Shown: piece by piece, positions 1 through 5,785 of the stretch
Layout: each line of letters opens with the position of its first letter
How positions within the stretch are numbered: the stretch's first letter is position 1
From: JAXHTH01 sp034211115
GTDB lineage: Bacteria; Planctomycetota; Phycisphaerae; Phycisphaerales; SM1A02
NCBI GenBank assembly: GCA_034211115.1
Contig: JAXHTH010000228.1
Span: 1-11,379, forward strand
Length of the DNA: 11,379 nt
Reading direction: 5' to 3'
Made by a program: the position numbers and the translations under genes
The notes under the pieces: generated by a model
Told to the model about the DNA's origin: nothing
The model's database searches: none
Seen by the model: only the letters and a program-made list of their open reading frames with translations

Positions 1-1
1 G

Positions 2-745
2 ATCGCCAACAATCTCGCGAACACGAACACGGACGGCTTCAAGGCGAGCCGGGCGAACTTCCAGGATCTGCTCTACGAGGAGCGGGCCCAGCCGGGCGTG
101 GAGAACATCAACGGCGACCAGCGCCCCACCGGCCTCTATGTCGGGCTCGGCACGAAGGTTTCCGGCACGCAGCTCGACTTCAGCATGGGGCCGGCGGTGG
201 CAACGGACCGCGAGCTGGACGTCTATGTCGACGGCCCGGGCTTCTTCCAGGTCCAGGTCGAGGATGATCTGGGCGAGGGGCTCGCCTACACCAGAGCGGG
301 CAACTTCGCGCTCAACGCCGACGGCGAGATCGTGATGGCCAACGACCAGGGTCGCCGACTCGACCCGCCGATCCAGGTGCCCGAGGAGGCGGACGGCCTC
401 GACATCCTCGCCGACGGCACCGTTCTCGCCTCCGTTCCGGGCCAGACCGATCCGCAGGAGCTGGGCACCATCGAGCTGGCGGTGTTCATCAATCCCGCCG
501 GCCTCAAGCAGATCGGCGAGAACCTGTATCTCCCCAGCGCCGCGTCCGGCGAAGCGCAGCTCGGCGAACCGCGCGAAGGCATCCGCGGCGCGCTGCGGCA
601 GGGATTCCTCGAAGGCTCGAACGTCGATCCCGTCGTCGAGCTGGTCAATCTCATCAAAACGCAACGCGCCTTCGAGCTCAACAGCCAGTCCATCCAGGCC
701 GCCGACGAGGTCCTCCAGACCGTCGGGCAGTTGCGGCGATTCTAA
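2..745 (+). CDS. flgG: Flagellar distal rod protein FlgG, 5'-truncated by the window edge
   Basis: FlgG polymerises into the distal rod, the drive shaft that runs from the MS-ring through the P- and L-rings to the hook. The reading frame is open from base 2, and the GTG at 98 is only an internal codon. The visible protein begins with the conserved flagellar rod/hook N-terminal motif ANNLANTNTDGFK, followed by FQDLLYEE. It ends with the family C-terminal block: EGSNVDPVVELVNLIKTQRA, then FELNSQSIQAADEVLQTV. These two terminal helices form the rod coiled coil. About 247 residues are visible; full-length FlgG is usually about 260, so roughly 15-20 N-terminal residues lie outside the window. The middle (IELAVFINPAGLKQIGENLY) and the ending (GQLRRF) match FlgG better than FlgF or FlgE. 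flgA and flgH follow on the same strand, supporting a rod/ring cluster. Identity is very secure. Confidence 0.96.
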   Translation: MANNLANTNTDGFKASRANFQDLLYEERAQPGVENINGDQRPTGLYVGLGTKVSGTQLDFSMGPAVATDRELDVYVDGPGFFQVQVEDDLGEGLAYTRAGNFALNADGEIVMANDQGRRLDPPIQVPEEADGLDILADGTVLASVPGQTDPQELGTIELAVFINPAGLKQIGENLYLPSAASGEAQLGEPREGIRGALRQGFLEGSNVDPVVELVNLIKTQRAFELNSQSIQAADEVLQTVGQLRRF

Positions 746-749
746 GGAG
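744..749 (+). promoter_or_regulatory. Orphan Shine-Dalgarno-like AAGGAG at the flgG stop codon
   Basis: AAGGAG overlaps the flgG TAA stop and sits where the ribosome-binding site of a closely coupled next gene would be. No start codon follows within the normal 5-12 nt; tandem repeats begin 4 nt later instead. It may be the former binding site of flgA, separated from its start by the repeat-containing insertion, or it may be chance. Confidence 0.3.
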
Positions 750-753
750 AAAT

Positions 754-781
754 CTGAAAGCTGAAAGTTGAAAGCTGAAAC
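754..781 (+). repeat. 7-bp tandem repeat, 4 copies of CTGAAAG-like unit
   Basis: Four head-to-tail heptamers are read directly: CTGAAAG, CTGAAAG, TTGAAAG, CTGAAAC. They begin 8 bases after the flgG stop and run almost into the 8-bp array that follows. The unit length is not a multiple of three, and neither neighbouring gene reads through it. Short heptameric tandem repeats of this kind are known from intergenic regions of several bacterial groups. No function is evident. Confidence 0.85.
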
Positions 782-786
782 AGAGA

Positions 787-842
787 GGCATCAAGGCATC
801 ATGGCATCATGGCATCAAGGCATCAGGGCATCGAGGCATCAA
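787..842 (+). repeat. 8-bp tandem repeat, 7 copies of GGCATCAA-like unit
   Basis: Seven consecutive octamers share the core GGCATC with a variable last dinucleotide: AA, AT, AT, AA, AG, GA, AA. A degenerate eighth unit (GGGATGGA) follows, and GATC-rich decay continues to about 870. The array starts 5 bases after the heptamer array. The variation in the last two bases suggests an old array or degenerate expansion. The following 843-1005 holds a short hairpin (ACGCGG 893-898 with CCGCGT 904-909) and the flgA ribosome-binding site. I see no convincing gene or promoter there. Confidence 0.9.
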
Positions 843-993
843 GGGATGGAAAGCGATCAGGGATCGGCGATGAGCGAACAAGCCGTTTCGCGACGCGGTT
901 TACCCGCGTGTTCGGCGCCCGTGAATGGGGGATAAGCCAACCACGAACGACCAGCAACCAATCACCGCCCCCGACAGGACGTCGCACCTTGAC

Positions 994-999
994 AGGAAG
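994..999 (+). promoter_or_regulatory. Ribosome-binding site of flgA
   Basis: AGGAAG lies 6 nt before the ATG at 1006. It fixes that ATG as the flgA start over the in-frame upstream ATG at 925, which would add 27 residues in front of an otherwise clean signal peptide. Confidence 0.75.
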
Positions 1000-1005
1000 T
1001 CATCA

Positions 1006-2082
1006 ATGAACCACACACGCTTCAACATCCCCGCGGTTTACCTGCTTCTGTTCACGGTGTTCATAACCGCCTCCGCGCAGGCCGACTCGATTCGTCTGCG
1101 GGCGTCGGTCCGTCTCTCGGCCGGCGACGATGTCGTGCGTCTGGCCGACATCGCCGATATCGAGGGCGCGGAGGCGGAGCGGTATGCCGAACTCGCCATC
1201 GCCGAGATCGACGACGCGCGCGCGCGGGAGATCACCGTCCGCGACGTGCGCCGAAAGCTGGATGAGGCGGGCGCGCACTGGGGCCGCATCAATCTCAACG
1301 GCCGGGCGGTGATCATCCGTCCCCCGCGCGGTCGGGCGGCCTCGGCGCCCGGCGCGATGGCCGCCGTCTCCCTCGCCGCCGTGCGCGAAGTGTCGGATGA
1401 CGACGACCGCCCGGCCGCGGACGATCGGCTCGCGGCCGAGATCGACGACGATGACACCCTGCGCGGAGCCCTTGCGCGGTACCTGATCAGGGGTCTGGAA
1501 ACGGAGGCGCAGAATCTGCGTCTCATCTTCGATCACCACGATGACGATCTGCTCGATCAGTCCGCGCGGAAGCAGCGGTTCGAGTTGAAACCGGAGGGCA
1601 GCCTGCGCAGCGATCGAATCACGTTCACCGTCCGCGTCTGGTCGGGCGGTCGCATCCGGGAGACGCGGCAGGTCGCGCTGCGGCCGATGCTGCGGCTGCC
1701 CACGGCGGTGCTTCAGCGCGATCTGGATCGCAATGAGATGATCGATCGGGGCGATTTCGCCGTCACGGAATCGTGGCTGTCGCCGCTTCAGGCGTCGATG
1801 ACCTGCGATCCGGACACCCTCGCCGGCCACCTGGCCCGGCGTCGGATGGCGGAAGGCGACGTGCTGCGCGAGCGCAGCGTGCGCCGGCCGACGCTCATCG
1901 AGCGGGGCGAGCGGGTGAACGTCCGCTGCCTCGTGGGCGGCGTGGTCATTACCCTCCAGGCTGAGGCGTGCGCGGACGGGGCGGACGGCGAGGCGATCGA
2001 GTTCCGCAAGCTGGGCGAGCGGGACACGTTCCTCGCCACCGTGACCGGCGCCGGCGAGGCGGTCATCGATCTGAGCCGCTGA
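1006..2082 (+). CDS. flgA: Flagellar basal body P-ring formation chaperone FlgA
   Basis: FlgA is a periplasmic chaperone that assists assembly of FlgI into the P-ring around the rod. The 358-residue product begins with a signal peptide: basic N-terminus, hydrophobic stretch VYLLLFTVFI, and a likely cut after ASAQA near residue 26. Residues about 28-108 (LADIADIEG, VRDVRRKLDEAG) form an N-terminal domain. An Asp-rich linker follows (about 128-150, with DDDD and IDDDD runs). The C-terminal SAF/ChapFlgA-type domain spans about 232-357, with TAVLQRDLDRNEMIDRGDF, AGHLARRRMAEGDVLRER, IERGERVNVRCLVGGV and a final VTGAGEAVIDL. At 358 residues it is longer than enterobacterial FlgA (about 220), the extra being N-terminal. 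The product has two cysteines, at about 267 and 308. flgH starts 36 bp after the stop (or 12 bp, with the alternative start), indicating co-transcription. Confidence 0.9.
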   Translation: MNHTRFNIPAVYLLLFTVFITASAQADSIRLRASVRLSAGDDVVRLADIADIEGAEAERYAELAIAEIDDARAREITVRDVRRKLDEAGAHWGRINLNGRAVIIRPPRGRAASAPGAMAAVSLAAVREVSDDDDRPAADDRLAAEIDDDDTLRGALARYLIRGLETEAQNLRLIFDHHDDDLLDQSARKQRFELKPEGSLRSDRITFTVRVWSGGRIRETRQVALRPMLRLPTAVLQRDLDRNEMIDRGDFAVTESWLSPLQASMTCDPDTLAGHLARRRMAEGDVLRERSVRRPTLIERGERVNVRCLVGGVVITLQAEACADGADGEAIEFRKLGERDTFLATVTGAGEAVIDLSR

Positions 2083-2105
2083 AGGGCGACGGGTATGAAC
2101 CGACG

Positions 2106-2110
2106 AAGGA
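2106..2110 (+). promoter_or_regulatory. Ribosome-binding site favouring the flgH start at 2119
   Basis: AAGGA lies 8 nt before ATG 2119. The alternative in-frame ATG at 2095 has a weaker AAGGG, 8 nt upstream, that overlaps the flgA stop. Both are possible; the site at 2106 and the neater signal peptide favour 2119. Confidence 0.5.
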
Positions 2111-2118
2111 ACATCATC

Positions 2119-2859
2119 ATGATCCGATTGAACACGAGCAACGTCCTGACGGCCCTGGCCTGCACGGTTGTCGTCTTCGCGCCGGCGCGGGGGGAGAAGT
2201 CGGCCGCCACCGAGGAAGCAGCGCCGACGAGTTCGCTGATGGCGCAGTCGGCGGACAGAGCGGCCTCCGCGGCCGTGGTGGACGGCGAGTATCACGCGCT
2301 CCAGGCCCAGAGTCTGTTCGCGATCGCCCCGCCCGAGCCGAGAGAGTTCAGCCCCCACGACCTCGTGCAGATCATCGTGCAGGAATCGAGCAAGGCCGAG
2401 AGCACGCACGAGACGGAGGCGAAGAAGGACTACCAGCTCGACGGCAAGGTCTCCGCCTGGCCGGACCTCAACCTCCAGGAGCTGCTCAACCTCCGCCTCT
2501 TCGCCGGCCGTGCGACCGGCCTCCCCGAGGTGGGCGTCGATTTCGCCAAGGACTTCAAGGGCGACGCCGAGTACAAGCGCGAGGACGAGTTCACCACCCG
2601 CCTCACCGCGGAAGTGATCGAGGTCCTTCCCAACGGCAACCTGATCCTCGAGTCGCGGACCTATATCCAGACCGACGAGGAGGAAGCGGCGATCAAGGTC
2701 ACCGGCATCTGCCGACCGGAGGACGTGAGCGCCGCCAACACCGTCTACTCCCACCAGATGCACGATCTGAAGATCCGGAAGATGCACAAGGGCGAACTGA
2801 AGCGGACGAACGAGAAGGGCATCATCGCGAAGATCCTCGACACGCTCTTTGCGTTCTGA
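2119..2859 (+). CDS. flgH: Flagellar basal body L-ring protein FlgH
   Basis: FlgH forms the L-ring, the outer-membrane bushing around the flagellar rod, so its presence implies a double-membraned cell. From ATG 2119 the product is 246 residues; starting at ATG 2095 adds MNRRRNII. An N-terminal hydrophobic signal (VLTALACTVVVF) is followed by a low-complexity Ala/Ser stretch. The FlgH core has HDLVQIIVQESSKAEST (the usual GDIVTVxIxE region), then RLTAEVIEVLPNGNLILES, IKVTGICRPEDVSAANTVYS and a C-terminal KGIIAKILDTLFAF. The last two blocks are near-diagnostic. FlgH is normally a lipoprotein; here a Cys lies in the signal region, but the preceding residues (TALA) are not a good lipobox. flgA lies just upstream. 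Instead of flgI, a terminator follows 36 bp after the stop. Confidence 0.93.
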   Translation: MIRLNTSNVLTALACTVVVFAPARGEKSAATEEAAPTSSLMAQSADRAASAAVVDGEYHALQAQSLFAIAPPEPREFSPHDLVQIIVQESSKAESTHETEAKKDYQLDGKVSAWPDLNLQELLNLRLFAGRATGLPEVGVDFAKDFKGDAEYKREDEFTTRLTAEVIEVLPNGNLILESRTYIQTDEEEAAIKVTGICRPEDVSAANTVYSHQMHDLKIRKMHKGELKRTNEKGIIAKILDTLFAF

Positions 2860-2895
2860 GCCCGCAGGGCCGGCGACGATGCACCGCGCAACGAG

Positions 2896-2921
2896 AACGC
2901 CCCGCGCCGGCGCGGGGCGTT
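2896..2921. terminator. Bidirectional terminator between flgH and the kinase gene
   Basis: A perfect 26-bp inverted repeat: AACGCCCCGCGC (2896-2907) pairs with GCGCGGGGCGTT (2910-2921) around a central CG. It lies in the 88-bp gap between two convergent genes. The + strand continues TGTGTT and the outer A/T pairs of the stem supply a short T run in either direction, as expected for a shared factor-independent terminator in GC-rich DNA. Confidence 0.85.
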
Positions 2922-2947
2922 GTGTTCCGAGAAGGGAGAGCGCGGGC

Positions 2948-5722
2948 TCAGGCCGCGCGGGAGGCGGCGGCGCCGGCCGCGCCCGCCCCGGACGGTTCGG
3001 CGAGGTCCGGCGTCTCCGGCGTCTCCGCCTCCGGGGCCGGCGGGATCGGCGCGGCCTTGATCTTCGTGATCACGATGCGCTGAGGGTCCGCCTCCCTGCC
3101 GTGCGGAGCGTGGATGTAGAGCACGCCGCCGAGATCGAACTCGCCCATCACGGCGTGGAAGACCTCGGGCATCTTTGCTTCGCCCTGAAACGGGCCGGGC
3201 GGCATCGTGCGCCGCACCGCGGCCTCCATCGTCGTGTCCGTGACGAGCGTCCAGCCGCGATCGCCGTATCGATCGATCCGGGCCCGGATGTCGCTCTCGA
3301 CTTCGGGGTCGTGCTTGAGCGGGTGATCGTTGATGAGCAGGTAGGATCGGCTCGGCGCCTCTTCGATGAGCGCATAGAGGCGATCCTCGGCGCCGGGGCG
3401 GGTGGAATAGACCACGTCGCCGCTGATATCCCAGCCGCGGCGGCCGAGCTCGCCGGTCTCGCGGATCTGGAGCAGGCCGTAGAGATCGTGCTCTTCCAAG
3501 GCGTCTTCCAGCGCCTTATCGGTGGTCTGGTCCTTGCGGGCCCGCCATTTCGCCAGCAGGTCGCGCATGCCGCCCTCGACGAGTGCATCGTTCCGGACGA
3601 CGTTGAAGCCGCGCTCCCGGTGGTCGGCGATGACGCGGTCGATCCCCTTCTCCACCCTCGGGTCGTCCGGGTTCCTGACGAAGGGAACGGCGAGGTAGGC
3701 CGTGCGGACGTAGCCCGACTCTTCGCCGGCCGCAGGCACGTCCGGCACGATGACCGTCGTGCTCGGGAAGCTGCGGTTGGTCGTGCGCTTGCTGCTGAGC
3801 ATCACCATGGCGGCGAGCGCGGCGACGAGGGCCACGATGGTCAGCCCGCCGATGGCGAACAGCATGCCCGACGGCTGGCGTTCGGCGACGGCGCGGTCAT
3901 GCCGGCTCGTCCGCGCGCGGTGACGGATGTCCCGCGCCCGGGAGCGTGCGGCGCGGACCTGCTCGCGGGCGGCGCGGTGGGGAGGCACCGTCCCGGCCCG
4001 CACGCGGTGGCGGATGTCGGCGACCTGGTGGCGCAGCGCCGTCGCGTGCCGGCGCACGGCCCGCACCTGCTCACCCGGATGGGGCCCGCCGCCGCCGGGA
4101 GGCGGGGGCGCCGACGAGGCCGAGCCGGGATCGAGCACCTCGTAGGCGCCCGTCCACCAGTTGGTCACCCGCAGCCTGGGCCGGCGGCCCGGCTGCTGGA
4201 CCGGCGTCGGCGTCGGCGCCGGGGCCGGACGTTCGGGCGTCCGGGCGGAGCTGACCGACGCGACCTGTTCGCCCGGCGCCTCCTGCCCGGGCCAGGTCTG
4301 CCGGGGCGGGGTGGGATACTCGACGACGCCGGCCTCGTCCTCTTCATCGTCCAGCACGAGCTCTTCCGCCGCTCCGCCGCGCATGGACGGCAGGTCGGCC
4401 GGCTTGACGGCGAACGGATCCGCCGCCGCGGCCACGTGCCGCAGGTCCGCGAGCATCTCGTCGGCCGACTCGTACCGGTGGCTGTAGTCGGCCATGCCCC
4501 GCCGCACGATCCACCGCAGCGCATCGGGGCTCTTCTTGTTGAATCGGCTCAGCGCGCCGTGGGGGGGGAACTCGTTCTCGATCATGAAGTACAGCACCGC
4601 GCCGGCGGCGAAGATGTCGAACTTCACCCCGTTCACCTGGTGCACCTTCACGCCCCGCAACGCCTGGCGGACCATCTCCGGATCGCGGAAATACTCCGTG
4701 CCGTGCGTGGTGAGCGTCATCGCCGAGCGGAGCGGGGTGATGAGCCCCAGATCGACGAGATGCGCCCGGCCATCATGAACGATGATGTTCTCGGGCTTGA
4801 CGTCCTTGTGCCACAGCCCGCCGCGATGGTAGTGGGAGAGGGTGGCGAGCAGGTCGCCGGTGTGGGACATCACGGTGGCGAGCTGCCGTCGCCCGAGCCC
4901 GCCCCCGCCCGTCTCGCCGTGCAGTTGGCGGGTGACGATGCCGAGGTGATCGCCGGCGTGGAAGGGCATCACGTAGTAGAAGCGATGCTCGTCCATGCCG
5001 TGGTCGAACACGAGCCCGAGCTGCTTGGCGCACTCGAGGGCCCGCGACTCGCGGACGATCTGCGGCAGGCTCGAGCCCTCGGTGAGGGCGAAGGACTTGA
5101 TGACCACGCGATCGGGCATGCCCGGATAGCGTGACTGGACGGCCTTGTCGGGCCGGGCGATGTAGAGCTTGGCCCCGGACCCGCCGCCCTTGAGGGAGCC
5201 GACGATGGTATAGCCGGCGTACTGCCCGGCGCGGCGGCGCGGCTTGTCGCGGGTGGGGGCGGCGGCCATCGCCTCCGGAACCCGCTGCTCGATGCCTTCC
5301 AGCAGGCCGTGCAACAAGACGAGCTTCAGGGGGCGCTGCAGCAGCACGCGATAGACGCACAACAGCGCCACCTTGCATTCGCGCTGCACCGACTGGGCGA
5401 AATGGCCCGCGGCGGACCACCGGCCGATGATGACGTTCAGCAGGGCCATCGGGGTGAGCACGATCATGGCGATGAGCGCGCCGACGAAGCGGAGGCTGTC
5501 GCTGAGCATGCCCGCCACGAACTCGAAGACGTGCATGATCAGCCAGCCCACGAGCTTGAAGAAGTTCCCGATCAGCCATCCCAGGGCCTTGAAGAAGGCG
5601 GCGATCATCCACCCGATGCCCTTGAGCAGGGGGATGACGACGAAGATGAGGACAAACACGCCCGCGGCGATGGCCAGCGCGAAGAGCAGGATGCCGCCGA
5701 GTGGTGTTCCGAAGGGGTTCAT
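2948..5722 (-). CDS. Membrane-embedded Hanks-type Ser/Thr protein kinase with duplicated extracytoplasmic domain
   Basis: A 924-residue protein with ATG at 5722 and GAGGAG about 8-9 nt upstream. Order of parts: hydrophobic N-terminus (about 8-100) with three 11-residue GW(L/M)I repeats at 35-67; kinase domain about 168-432; Pro- and acid-rich linker; Arg/His-rich repeats 551-610; transmembrane helix 619-642; two copies of a roughly 80-100 residue domain (673-774, 793-874); Pro/Ala-rich tail. Kinase motifs: Gly-rich loop KGGGSGA (178-184), Lys209 in VVIK, WHKDVKPEN (Asp307, Asn312; HKD instead of HRD), VDLG (Asp324; DLG instead of DFG), RDPE (347-349, for APE), and subdomain IX FDIFAAG (Asp369). 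All key catalytic residues are present, so activity is expected. The topology puts the kinase in the cytoplasm and the C-terminus outside. The sigma factor gene 62 bp upstream is its obvious partner. Substrate and signal are unknown. Confidence 0.9.
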   Translation of the reverse strand: MNPFGTPLGGILLFALAIAAGVFVLIFVVIPLLKGIGWMIAAFFKALGWLIGNFFKLVGWLIMHVFEFVAGMLSDSLRFVGALIAMIVLTPMALLNVIIGRWSAAGHFAQSVQRECKVALLCVYRVLLQRPLKLVLLHGLLEGIEQRVPEAMAAAPTRDKPRRRAGQYAGYTIVGSLKGGGSGAKLYIARPDKAVQSRYPGMPDRVVIKSFALTEGSSLPQIVRESRALECAKQLGLVFDHGMDEHRFYYVMPFHAGDHLGIVTRQLHGETGGGGLGRRQLATVMSHTGDLLATLSHYHRGGLWHKDVKPENIIVHDGRAHLVDLGLITPLRSAMTLTTHGTEYFRDPEMVRQALRGVKVHQVNGVKFDIFAAGAVLYFMIENEFPPHGALSRFNKKSPDALRWIVRRGMADYSHRYESADEMLADLRHVAAAADPFAVKPADLPSMRGGAAEELVLDDEEDEAGVVEYPTPPRQTWPGQEAPGEQVASVSSARTPERPAPAPTPTPVQQPGRRPRLRVTNWWTGAYEVLDPGSASSAPPPPGGGGPHPGEQVRAVRRHATALRHQVADIRHRVRAGTVPPHRAAREQVRAARSRARDIRHRARTSRHDRAVAERQPSGMLFAIGGLTIVALVAALAAMVMLSSKRTTNRSFPSTTVIVPDVPAAGEESGYVRTAYLAVPFVRNPDDPRVEKGIDRVIADHRERGFNVVRNDALVEGGMRDLLAKWRARKDQTTDKALEDALEEHDLYGLLQIRETGELGRRGWDISGDVVYSTRPGAEDRLYALIEEAPSRSYLLINDHPLKHDPEVESDIRARIDRYGDRGWTLVTDTTMEAAVRRTMPPGPFQGEAKMPEVFHAVMGEFDLGGVLYIHAPHGREADPQRIVITKIKAAPIPPAPEAETPETPDLAEPSGAGAAGAAASRAA
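3101..3346 (-). repeat. Second copy of the duplicated extracytoplasmic domain of the kinase
   Basis: Residues about 793-874: SYLLIND, HDPEVESDIRARI, RGWTLV, then FDLGGVLYIHAP. It aligns by eye with the first copy (DPxVE..I, RG(F/W)xxV, (H/F)DLxG(L/V)L). It is about 20 residues shorter. Confidence 0.65.
3401..3706 (-). repeat. First copy of the duplicated extracytoplasmic domain of the kinase
   Basis: Residues about 673-774 follow the second membrane helix. Landmarks are AYLAVPF, NPDDPRVEKGIDRVI, RGFNVV, then HDLYGLLQI and GDVVYSTRP. The same landmarks recur in the same order in the copy encoded at 3101-3346. I do not recognise the fold; the pattern suggests alternating beta strands and helices, possibly ligand-binding. 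Confidence 0.65.
3893..4072 (-). repeat. Arg/His-rich repeated linker in the kinase
   Basis: Residues about 551-610, between the kinase domain and the second membrane helix, contain EQVRA twice (551, 587) and DIRHR twice (569, 598), in the same order. The segment is very rich in Arg, His and Ala, and helix-forming. It may bind acidic lipid, nucleic acid or an acidic partner on the cytoplasmic face. Function is unassigned. Confidence 0.6.
4561..4568 (-). other. Eight-base homopolymer (C8 in the coding strand) inside the kinase domain
   Basis: Eight consecutive G on the + strand encode the F-P-P-H stretch (residues 385-388) just after subdomain IX. The frame is intact here. A one-base slip would truncate the kinase before its second membrane helix. 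Confidence 0.8.
5522..5620 (-). repeat. Three tandem 11-residue repeats in the kinase N-terminus
   Basis: Residues 35-67 of the kinase read as three consecutive units: GIGWMIAAFFK, ALGWLIGNFFK, LVGWLIMHVFE. Each has GW at positions 3-4, Leu/Met-Ile at 5-6, Phe at 10 and a charged residue at 11. Eleven residues make three helical turns, so this could be a continuous helix with one Trp/Phe stripe that lies in or on the membrane or packs against copies of itself. Confidence 0.85.
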
Positions 5723-5741
5723 TTCTTCGTCTCCTCTGACT

Positions 5742-5770
5742 GCCGGCCCCGCCGTCGGCGGGTCGCCGGC
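5742..5770 (-). promoter_or_regulatory. Strong GC hairpin between the sigma factor and kinase genes
   Basis: GCCGGC (5742-5747) pairs with GCCGGC (5765-5770), and inside it CCCGCC (5748-5753) pairs with GGCGGG (5757-5762). This gives 12 pairs with a 2-nt bulge and a GTC loop. No U tract follows on the - strand, so it is more likely an intercistronic stabilising or processing element, or a partial attenuator, than a full terminator. The kinase ribosome-binding site lies just beyond it. Confidence 0.5.
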
Positions 5771-5785
5771 CCGGGAAGGAGTGGG

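Noticed and set aside
801..947. Short ORFs starting inside the 8-bp repeats (ATG 801 and 809)
   Set aside because: Their starts are repeat units (CATCATGGCATC) with no ribosome-binding site, and the products are His/Ser/Gln-rich translations of the array.
989..994. Perfect TTGACA resembling a -35 element
   Set aside because: It lies only 12 nt before the flgA ATG and overlaps the ribosome-binding site, leaving no room for a -10 element and leader.
1003..2787. 594-residue leftward ORF opposite flgA and flgH
   Set aside because: It lies antisense to two securely identified genes, crosses the flgA/flgH boundary, and has Arg/Gly/Leu-skewed composition with no family motif.
2849..5134. 761-residue rightward ORF opposite the kinase
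   Set aside because: It mirrors the kinase gene, whose catalytic motifs are clear. Its Arg/His/Gly/Ala-rich product is the usual antisense shadow in GC-rich DNA.
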